The translations under genes and the position numbers were made by a program. From Zoroaster sp. YZ-2022 (taxonomy: Eukaryota; Echinodermata; Asteroidea; Forcipulatida; Zoroasteridae), in the NCBI GenBank assembly GCA_029582265.1, contig CM055835.1, positions 15,981,580 through 16,045,579 on the forward strand: a stretch of DNA of 64,000 bases, written 5' to 3'. Shown piece after piece: positions 44,701-56,169 of the stretch (positions are counted from its first letter, which is position 1; every line of letters begins with the position of its first letter). Below the pieces are notes generated by a model. It ran no database searches. It was not told the origin of the DNA and saw nothing but the letters and a program-made list of their open reading frames with translations.

Positions 44701-47700
44701 AGACCATACTGTTTTCGGTTCGGTTAACCGTGAACAACTTATACAAAATTGGGGATTCCATTTGGAATTGTTTCGGCAAAAAAATAAAAAAATTAAAAAA
44801 TAAGCGCGATGTCGCTATCTTTAAAAAAAAATCGTTTTAAATTACTAAAACTAGGCCAGAAACAACATCACTGCAACCATGAGACCTTTTCTTGAATGGC
44901 CAATTAAGGTTGCTATTTAATGATGATCGCAATTATTACTTTTGTTAGAGAAGTGTATTACATTGTATCATTCATGATCACCCCTATTGTCTACCCCAGA
45001 AACCACAGGGCTGGAGGAAGTAATATGACACCACTACATGTGTCGGTCTGTTTGTTAATTCCCTGTGGAAATCGTCACGGAACTTTTTTGACACTCAGTT
45101 GGCAGCCAAAGTTCAGTTTCATTTATGAAGAGATCAATAAAACAAAGTCAATCTGATTGGTTAAATCATTTATATAGTAAAGTCAGTGCTCAGTGGATAT
45201 TGCGTGAAGGGAAGGGTTGAATTGTGATAAGATAAATCTACTACACTGTAATTTTTTACATTTTTACAGCCCATTTTGTTTGCCTTAATTATTTCACTCG
45301 TGCTTTAACAAAATCATTAGTTACTGGATTAGTTTAATTTTCTTCGTTTTCCACCTGTTGCCCCAAATCTATGAGACAAATTAATTTCCTTTGAGTCCGC
45401 CCGGCGCGCGCTCGCCATCCAGTTCTGTGCACCACGTAACCTAACTGCTCTAGGCCGCCGGTTGAGTCCTAACGTCCAAGCAACAGCCACAGAACATGTA
45501 CACGTAGCTATGCATTATCTATAATTATGCAACCACTACAAACTACAGTTCACTCGGTCCCCGCCCTGCCCCCTGCCTGCCCCGCCCCTGCCCCGCCCTG
45601 CCCCCTGCCCCCGCCCCTGCCCCCGCCCCTGCCCGCCCTGCCCTGCCCCCGCCCTGCCCTGCCCTGCCCCCACCGCCCCCACCGCCCCCTACCTCAGTGC
45701 ATTGTACATGCAGGAGGTTTGGTCACGTGTTGCGGAGGTCTGCCGGTGATTGGATGTGGTTTGTGTATGGCGCGAAAGTACACGTGGCTCTACAGAAGTC
45801 GGGAGATGTAGTGGGTGGGAACCTGGGCCAAACATCACGATCGGGCCGGGGACGGGGTATATGAAAATCAGTCTAGGCCAATTTATTGTTTACGAATCCT
45901 GCCCGCTGGTAGAAAGCTACGGGATGGAATAATCCAAGTAGGATATCATGCAATATTTTGTTTTCTGTTGCCGTCAATCTGCTGTTGTAGTTTGCCGTCC
46001 GTGAATTACCTGTGTTAATTCATGCCGTGGAGTACATTCATTCAGACTGCCGACGTATGTCGAATAGTCCTACTGGACTACGTGACCTAATTATAGGTTT
46101 TCTCGGTCAATTTCGGCAAATGAGCAGCTAATTAAATTTTCGTGCATTCGAATTAAAGCGATTTTGCCTCTCCAGTTTTTACTGTGTTTCAAATTCAGAA
46201 TTCGGGCATTCAATTTCGTTTCGAGGCATTCGAATTCCTTTAGCAATGTGTTCAATTTAGCATATCGTCGTTCTTTTTCGTGCCGCACAATCATCATTCA
46301 ATTTAGCAAAGCTGGTTCGAGTGGAGATTTTTGCAGATTTTCTTTTTTTCAATTTCGTAAAGAGGCAATCAATTTCGCTAAATGAGAATTGAAATAAGTA
46401 CGATAAAGAAATGCGAACAAATAGAAAAAAAAAATTAATTGTACTAGACAACTGTTTCGTATCTTCACTTTAATTCAGTCAAACCTTTTGTTTTTCTTTA
46501 TTCATTTATGTTTCCCGTAGATTCTATATGGGGCCTATTGTTCGTTTTTTTCTTTGTTATACTTTTTTCATTGCAATTCCTCCCTCGTTGTCTGTCGACG
46601 ACTCGTCTTGCAGCGATCCCCCGCGGAGCTCTACCCTGGGAGCGTCGAGTCCAGACGTTATAACCTGTCTCGTCAATGAAGACTAGATGCGCCAGAACAC
46701 CATGCTGCAGGAACCACTCAGCATACTGGACGCGTTGATGAAGTACTTCAGGGGAATTTCTCGCATCAGGAACGTCCTCCACTAGTTTCAGTGTAATCAT
46801 CATCCCATCCAAGGCCCTGGCTATGGTGGCAGTAGAAACCCCGGGCTTCTCCGGCAGATGCTCACTCAAACTAGCCTTCATCTGCAGAAGTGTCAAGATG
46901 GGATTAGCGTCAAGGATGCCTTGCAGATGGTTTCGCATCTCGTCATCCATCTTGTTGTGGGTTGCTCCTCCTCTTGCCAGCGTCTGTCGCCTTCCAGTCC
47001 TCAAATATGTTGCAACAATTGACCTTGCTGTGGACCTGTTGATGTTCAAATTGACCGCAAGCTCAAGGTAGTCTTGCTCATTTCCCTCGAAGGACTCAAT
47101 CAACCTTTCTCGATCTACCTGGGACACTCTGGCGTAGCGACCACGAGCTGCCATTTTTAGAAATATGCATATAAAACTGTAGCGAAAGCTCGTCTTCGAA
47201 GTACATCGGCAAAGTGACTCCTGTGCCAATAAGTGAACCGTATTTATGCATTTAACATTCTAAAGGAAACAAAAGTTTAACAGAGCGTTTTTTGATTGCA
47301 CAAAATGACAGAAATGCCTGCCCAATAATGAATTTGAATGACCAAACACACGCCTCGAAAAGCTCCTGCGAATTTGAATGCTGTTTTGTTGAATTGTTAA
47401 ATTGCATGGTTATTTTGTTAAATCGAATGACGCTACAGTACTTTTGCCTAGTCATAAAACGAAATCGAATGACCATTTTCAGCAGCATTCAATTTCGCGC
47501 GAAATAGAATGGCGCAGTGGATAAATTGGCTGCTCATTTGCCGAAATTGACCGAGAAAACCTATATTAAAAATAAAGCAATTACACAGACACAAGTTTTA
47601 ACAGTCGGCATTTATTTAATCAATCTTATATCCAATTAAGCTTTAGCGGATAAAAGTTGACTTTTTCACATGCAGTTTCCATTTGCTACGGCATAAATCC

Positions 47701-50700
47701 CTTTTAAGATTTCATCACGTCATGACACGCACAGGCTAGGCCTCGCGCGTCAGATGCCCTGCTGCAAAAAACACGGACGCTGTGATTTTTAGGGGGCATT
47801 CTTTTTGCTTACACTTTCGGGAATTACTTTTGTAATATTTTTGTAGGATAAATTTACTTATCAAATTAAATAGGGCGTCCAAAAGACGCCCGGACGTATT
47901 GATGGCTAATAATAATTTTAAAAAATCTGCTTAACTGTCTGGGGGTATTTCTGAATCCTGGTGTGTTTTTTTTGCAGATTCTCTTCACAAAGCCACCATG
48001 CGCATCGGCAGAGAACAGCTCCCCCAGCAAGAAACCAAAGACAACAAGTTTATAACGCTTGTCGCCCAGGCCGACACGCCACAAATCCAATTTGAGAACA
48101 GACAGTCAATTCTGCTGAGTTATCAGGCTGGGTTTGTCTTCATTCAGACTGACAAACCACTGTATACACCAGCCCAAAGAGGTAATTAAGGGACCATTTA
48201 AGATGCTTCTCATATACAGTTATAGTCAAAACTATACAACTTGAATGATTAATAAAGCCATTTTAATAAATACAAAACTAGTAATATTTCCTGCTGCATC
48301 CTATCATCTCGTCCACCTCCATCCAAATATCATAAATTTTGTCTAAATTTTGAACATTTTGCTTGATTTATCACCGAGTATGAGTTTTGCTGGCTGAAAA
48401 ATGAGTTTTTATTTTACTGTTTTATAAACTTTTTACAGCATAATAACTTTCCTTGGTATTAGTTAAAGGGACAGTATCGTCACAATCAGAGCAGACTTTC
48501 AAAAGGGCATGGAATTGCTATCCTAGTTGAGTTGAACACAGTGACTGAAAATTACTGGCTCATTTAAGCAGCATCAACCGGCATTATATGACCGTTTCAT
48601 GTGGGGTATTATTTTCAGTCACTGAGTTAATCTAAAACTAGCACTGAGATTCCATGCCCTGTTGATCATGACAATATTGTGCCTTATACACGGCACCAAA
48701 AGAGTACATGAACCAGTATATGTCGGCAGCTGCTGCTTGGGGTGTATAGCGCCCTCATACAGCCAAGCACTTAGCAGGATAACGGGGGCTATTGTACTGA
48801 GATCAATGCTATATTTACAAAGGTTCATTCATGCTTGTGTGTAATAAAATGTTATGTTGTTTTCTTGACAGTGGATATTCGTGTTGTTGCCTTGGATCAA
48901 GATATGGTTCCTGCTGCCAGTGAGGTAATTAGATTCTGAATCATGTTATAAAAGGGAAGGTACAACATGGGTAATTACCACTGAAGGGGTCGTTGTCACC
49001 TAGGGTACTCAGGCAATGTCAATCCTATGTATGTTAGATTACTTTTATGATTGCCTGGGTACCATTGGGGAGTGCCCTGCGACCCCTTCAATGTAATTCC
49101 CAGATCTATTATAGATAGATTGATGAAATTCTTGCGCCAGGTGATAAACAATTGATTTGATTTTGCCTTTATACTGGCTATGTAAGAGGCAGTCCGGCAG
49201 CTTAAATAAAAACAAAAGAAACAATTGTTACAGTTTTCGTGAGCATTTTAAAAACATGAGCATCTTTTGTGATGAAACTTTCACAGGTTAGTTTTATGAT
49301 AATTATCTTGAAAACTAGATTGTTGAAATGAACATACATTTCTAAAAGAACAATGTTATACTACCATATAGATCTGTCATTATATTCAACCCGGCCCAAT
49401 GTTTAACCCTTTAGGTGCAGACTTAGTGTAATTTTCTGAATTTAATAAGAATTTTACAATGATATTATAATATAGGAAAGTGCTTTTGTCCCAGGAACCA
49501 GGAAGGATGGGAGCAGGGGAGGTATATATGTACTTCTCCTACATAATAGGATATACCAATTAGGGCTCTAAGCACTTGACATTTATGAACTTGTCTTTGA
49601 CCAAACGAACTGACCATTATAATGAGCTGATCCAGAAAAATGATGAACAGTGGTCAAGCAAAAGCTGTGCATTTAAAAAGAAAACAATTTGTATGATATA
49701 TTTTTTTCTGTAAATTGTAAGCTTTTTAAAGTGTACTCTTTTGCTTTGACCTACCTCTTAATTGTGAATAAACCTGTAAACCTATTTTAATAATAATAAC
49801 CTGTGCTTGCCCTTCATTGCATTTAAAGATATGGTATCATGGGCGGATCCAGAATATTTTTTAGGGGGGGGGCTGAGAATCAAGAACGATTTTTCAGTAC
49901 TACAAAAATTACAATGAAATAATCAAAGGGAGATAAAAACAAAGCACAGTGAAGGGAAAATGAGGGGAAACATGAGGGGGAATACCTTACTGTTTGTATC
50001 TGATTCTGTTTTAATTTTTTAATTTTTTTTTAATGAGTTTAGGGGGGCTACAGCCCCCTTAGCCCCCCCCCCCCCCCAGGATCCGCCAATGGGTATAGAA
50101 TTAGTAAACAACCATACAAATAAGTAAGAACTAATTGCGGTGACACCATGTGAAATTCTAAATTGAATATTAGTTCTGAAAAGAACTGGAGGTTACAACT
50201 CGACGTTTCGATCAGTATGCTCTGATCGTCCTCAGGAGAACTAATTACTACTCAGTTGAGAATTTCACATGGTATCACCGCAGTTAGTTCTTACTTATCC
50301 TCTTCACCATGCAAAGCTACAAGTTTAACCATACAAATAGTCAAATGTTATCCTTAGACTTGCTTGGTTTTAAGTCGATGATGGTATCAATCTTCCCTAG
50401 AGATGATTTTGTTTGAGGTGCTGTCATTTTTAAGAAAAGTGCAGTTATTGCCAGTTTGCAATAAGTTGAGGCAGCAGAGAACACTGCATTTTACAGAAGA
50501 CTATGAGACCAGCAACTTGTCTACAATGCCACAGAGATTGAATACTAAGTGCGTCGTGAAGATTCAGACTCTTACATAAATTAGAATGTATACTCAAAAT
50601 CAGAATGGATTTCCACTGTTTTCTATGTTGATGACACAATGTAATAAGCTGAAACTTATAAACTGAACATATTTGGTTGTTTAATGTATATCTTAATTTA

Positions 50701-53700
50701 AAGGGACAGTATCATCACAATCAACAGGGCATGGAATCGAAAGGCTAGTTTTAGATTAACTCGTTGACTACCATAATACCCCACATGATAAGGTCATATT
50801 ACCGTTGCTGCTGCATAAATGAGCCAGTAATTTTCAGTCACTGTGTTAATCTTAAACTAGGACATTGATTCCATGCACTGTCGAAATTCTGCTCTGATTG
50901 TGGCGAGACTGTCCCATTAAAGAGAGTAAGCATACTCATAGAAGCAGTTATGTTGAACTTTCCCTTTACTAAAATATCTTTCATTTACTGCTAAAACATT
51001 TGATTCCAAATAGCTTCAAGTGGATATCCTTAGTCCTGACAATATCGTCGTCCATCGATACAACAAAGCGCCAAATAGAGGATTCCTGTCGCTGCAGTTT
51101 GACTTTCCTCCTGAGCCGGTGTTTGGAAACTGGACTGTAAACGCTTACTATGGGCACCTGGTAAGAACAACTTCCAAATATAACAGATTTTTTGTATTTT
51201 ATCAGTTATTTCTGGCATTATAAAAATGTGTACATAGTTATATGCTTTGATAAAAGGAATATAACTACTTGTATGGCTATTGAGTATCACAATGCTCAAT
51301 ATTTTGAAACTTATAGATGATGTGATAATATGACATTACATGTTTACAAAAGAGCCCCAAAGTTCAAACTGCACCTAGTACAACATGTACCGGTACACTG
51401 GTCTTTGAAAAGAAACAATAAAAACTGAAAATTCTTAATTTGATTTATTTTTAATAAGGCAACTAACATTACATCTCAAATCTATTTTCATTTCAGTTTA
51501 AAGCTGACACCTCTGTCCAGTTTGAAGTTAAAGAATATGGTAAGTTAAACATGGCCTATTCTCAAAGTTAATTTTATGAAATTCTTTATTAAGGTTTGTC
51601 ATGTGGTCTTTACAGCTTTGAATGGTGGAAAAATACACCTCAGGATCATGGCCACGGATGAGATCCTTTATCAGCTGTGGCCACGACCCCGAGGTATATT
51701 TTCCCACCATTCAAAACTTCAAATCTTGTTTATTGTTTAGAATATTGATATCTGAAATTCTTGTCTTTTCGTCGCGCAGTGCTACCAAAGTTTTATGTGG
51801 AACTACAAACGCAACAGCAATATATACTACCAGAAACAACCGAACTGATAACCCATGTGACTGCAAGGTAAGTATTTCATTGGTAAATTGACTGTGATGT
51901 GGGGAGTTTGTTATTATTTGCTACTGGGGGAAATGTATTGTGCATACAGTACACTTAACCCTCATATGACTGCAAGGGTCAAAATCAGTCAAAATGATGA
52001 TATACTTGCCAAGGTATATCTAGTGCACTTAAAAGTCGAATGCTGTCAAACCTCACACGTAGTAAGTACATTTACGTACAGGTCAAAATGAGTCAACCGT
52101 TTTTGACTGGTAAAAGCATTGTCTTGTATTGTTCAGGGTGGTCAAAATTACGGTAAAAACCAGTCAAAAATGCCCCTGTGTGCACATTTAGGTCAACAGT
52201 CAAAACAGGCAGTTGACTGGTTTTGACCTCTATATAGCTACTTGCCACTAAAGTGCAGCTATAGTAGGAGGGTTTTAATAAACAAATGTTTTTACTGGAA
52301 GGGCCTTCTTAAAGATAAGTGGTAATTAAAAAATTCAACAAATTGTTTAATTTTAATGTAAAAGTAAAGCTTACTTGTTGTACATCTGATGATGATATCA
52401 ATCTGCCCAAGAAATAATTTTTGGCCAAGGTGCTTAAAATATTTTATAGGTTTTCCCAGCCAAGTTCGTAAATTTAACATTCAAATTCGTTTTCATGCAT
52501 TCGTAATCTGGTTGCTACCATGGTTCGAATTAAGAATTCAGGCATTCAATTTTGTTTTCAGACATTAAATTTCACGTTTGCTTCATTCATTTTAGTGGTG
52601 CACATCCGTCATTTAATGAGCCATGAGCTGCCGTTTGTTATCTTTATCTGTCAACGTAGTGAATTGTAGAAATGGAATTGTAGAAATGAACCAATTGCTA
52701 CTATAAAATTGAAACATAGAAAAACAAGTTTAACGGTGTGAATTTGCACAAATGTCTCAAATGCTTGCCCAATAATGAGTTTGAATGACTGACTGTAGGC
52801 CGCAGGAAGCTTAGGTGAAATTGAATGCTTTTGATGAGTGTTTTGAAATTGGATGCACATTTTTGTTAATTGCATGACACATTTAATGAAATTGAATGAT
52901 CGCTTAAGCAAATTGAATGATGATTTTGAGCAGCAATTGATTTCACGCGAAATTGATTGACACTGCATTGAAATTGGCTGCTAATATAAATTGACAAACT
53001 TTGCCGGGAAAACCTGTACTAATAATTTTATTTATTTAATGTTTGGGCCAATCAGCCATCAGAGGGTGCTGTAACGTCCTGTTAGAGCCATATCCAGGCA
53101 GACAGACGCTCCTGGTGGTAAATTGGAGACCCGTTTCCGAGAGAGTTCTTAAAGTTGGCAGTGTTAAGAAATGAGCTTGAAAACCAACAAGGCTTATCAT
53201 CATTTTTCTGATAATAAAAGGCCCAGAGCCAACTGTTAACCACAGAACCTGTGCTGGTATTGTTTTGCTATGTGGATACCACAGACAAAACCATGCTACA
53301 TAAGAATACATATGAAAATTCTGAATGCATTTTCACTATTATCTTATTGGTGTATCATATCATCTATATACAGAAAGCTTGCTTGAATTTGTTTTGTGTT
53401 GTTTTGTGTTGTATCCATTTATTTCATTGTCAGGGCCGTTGCATCCAGACGGCATTTTGAAATGGTCATTTTCAGGGGAACTCAGCTTTGGGAAAAAAAG
53501 AAAGAAAAAAAACGCCTACCGTCAAGCCCCCTGTTAAGCGATTTTTGAGATTGTAAATTGTTTGGAAATAAAAAATGCCAATTGGGAGATCATTTTCAGG
53601 GAAATTTGTTGGAAATATCAACATCTGATTTTTGGATCCAACCGCGTGGCTACCCTTCCTTTTCACTAACTTGTGACGTCCCTGCCATTGTTGACTTATT

Positions 53701-56137
53701 TATTATATTTCCTCCTCTGTAGATATGTTTTTGGGGAGCCGGTCGTTAGAACATTCTACATCAAATATGGAGTTTTCACTGATGATGGCAACTTCACATT
53801 TCTTCAAGAGAAACGCGGCCAGGTAATTACATTAAGGATCCTTGGGCAAAACAGATATTACATATAGACTACTTCACAAATATATGCATATGTGGCATCT
53901 TGGTCTAGCTGGTGATTATCATTTCCTCATATGTTATTATTTAGTTTGTTATCTACACAGTTGCATTATCAAAAGTAGAAGAAAAGAATGTTTGCCTGTT
54001 GATAGACAATATTTGAAGAGGTATGGTAAGTTTTGCAGTATTTGTTTTGTAGTATACAGCATAAGTAATAAATTTCATTAATATATCTTTATAACAGCTG
54101 AATGAAAAAGGTCAGGGATTGGAAGACCTAGAGATTGCTACGATGGGGACTAGTGTGGAGTCTCTGGTTGGGAAGCGTCTTATCATCCAAGCATTTGTTA
54201 CAGACACAGCCACAGGGGAGACCATCAATACCAACAATACAATGGTCACATTTACACTGACACCCTACAAGTTCAACTGGGACAGTACTCCTAGGTTCTT
54301 CAAGAGGGGATTACCGTTTGCAGTCAAGGTACATTAAGTGTTACGATTATGCATATAGGACGATAGGAGGGGTCAGGTAGCAAGTAGACAAACCATAAGT
54401 CAGAATGACGTCAGCCCTCCTTTTTTGTTATTATCATCTTCCTATACAAGATGTTGTAGATCTTTCAGGGGTTCAAAGTTATCAACTCTTTAATGGGAAT
54501 TATTAAAGCCATTATACACTATTGGTAACACTGCTTTAGTGCATTCACAAAAATCATCTTCCAAGTGGAATGGCCGGAGCGTTCTAAGTTTTGAAATTCT
54601 CTCTATAAAGTTAAAGGAACATTATAAAAAATATATCACAAAATCAGATTGAAACTGCACAAGGTATCCAATTTTTGATGTTGGTAAATATTCTTTTACC
54701 AGAGTTAATTGTTAAGAAATACCATAGAAATACCAACTGATTTTTTTTAAAAAGAATTAATGTTGCGGTACCACAAGATAAAATTCTACAATTCATTTAG
54801 AAAGGCTGCTGTTGTACTGTGGAGCTAATTGAATAATAGTAATTTTTTCGTCTATATTGGCATTTCACAATGGACTATATCAATGCAAGCAAATTGTGAA
54901 TTATGTCATGACTAAGATGATTTATTGAAGTGAAACTGTTACAAATAGGTTGTTTAATGTTTATTTCGATTCACAAAAATAGGCATTATCAAAGTGACAA
55001 TTGTGCCAACATTACCTACCAACGCTGAAAATATTTTTAGCAAATTTGTTGATACTTTTAATTTCTGCAGGCCAATGTTCAATACATGAACGGTCTCCCT
55101 GCTGCGAATGTCCCAGTGGTGGTGTCGGCCACTGCTCTGTTGTTAGATGGAACCGAAGCTAATCTTCAAGGAGCCAGGGGACCCGCTGGTCAAGAGGAGG
55201 TCAGTAGAATCTCGGCGCAAGATGGTGAGGTCTACTTCAGGTTGGATGTTCTTGCAACTGCAACTAAGATTACAGTTCATGTAAGTAAAATAACTTAACC
55301 CGGCATGTGGGAGAACGTGTATCTCGCGTGCACACCTTATCATACTTGTGTGTACAATGCAACCATACTCTTTATATTTGCACATGTGTATGTATAACAA
55401 GCATGCAGGACACATGTGCATATTCACCCCATGGATGGTTCATTTTGGTGCATTTTGGGATGAGGTGGCACAAGGTGAAATTTACCTTACATATAATCCA
55501 TCATATAATGCATGTTGTGTGACTGCTAGGGAGTTTTCCCTCCCATTCTAAAACTTAATTATTGTCCGCGGTTATCCAGAATAAAATATTAAAGAAATGT
55601 TTGTCTATATGGAGTGTCGTGGCCGAGCGGTCTAGCGCACCGAACTCAAGTTCTGGTGTTGCCAGCAGCAGGGTGTGGGTTCGAGCCCCGGTCGTGACAC
55701 TTGTGTCCTTGAGCAAGGTACTTAACCATAATTGCTTCGTCCCTTCGGATGGGACGAAAGCCGTAGGTCCCGTGTGTTGTATAATGCACGTAAAGTGGAT
55801 TGTCGTCGGTCTGGCCCAGCACTGAACTCAAGTTCTGGTGTTGCCAGCAGCAGAGTGTGGGTTCGAGCCCCGGCCGTGACACCTGTGTCCTTGAGCAAGA
55901 CACTTAACCATAATTGCTTCTCTCCACCCAGGGGTTAAATGGGTACCTGTGAAGGCAGAGATGGTTTGCTCTATATGCGCTAGGAAATGGCAGCAATTGA
56001 GCTGTATACTCCCCAGGGAGCTGAGATGGTTTTCAGGAATGATTTATGAGCCTTATGAGCCTTATGAGCAGGGATAATAATATAATGCGCCTTGAGCGCC
56101 ACTTAGTTGGTGGATACGTGCGCTATATAAATTATAC

Positions 56138-56169
<32 letters not shown>

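Larger units (their letters stand above)
43823..47977 (+). other. C3: C3-like intron 2
   Basis: No exon seen. It contains sequence with AATAGGGTGTCC/AATAGGGCGTCC blocks (about 44566 and 47870), a C-rich tract (45558-45690) and the Tc1/IS630-type element (46094-47563). Confidence 0.6.
48925..51013 (+). other. C3: C3-like intron 4, MITE-rich
   Basis: Contains a G-rich MITE (49838-50092), an inverted-repeat element (50124-50305) and a TTAA-flanked MITE (50702-50916). No exon seen. Confidence 0.6.
51868..53722 (+). other. C3: C3-like intron 7
   Basis: Holds the minus copy of a dispersed repeat (51955-52285) and a MITE related to the Tc1/IS630-type element of intron 2 (52447-53018). 53.0-53.7 kb shows nothing recognisable. 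Confidence 0.6.

Noticed and set aside
45527..45811. Pro/Ala-rich 94-codon ORF
   Set aside because: Product of the CCCTGCCC tract in an intron; no start context, no conservation.
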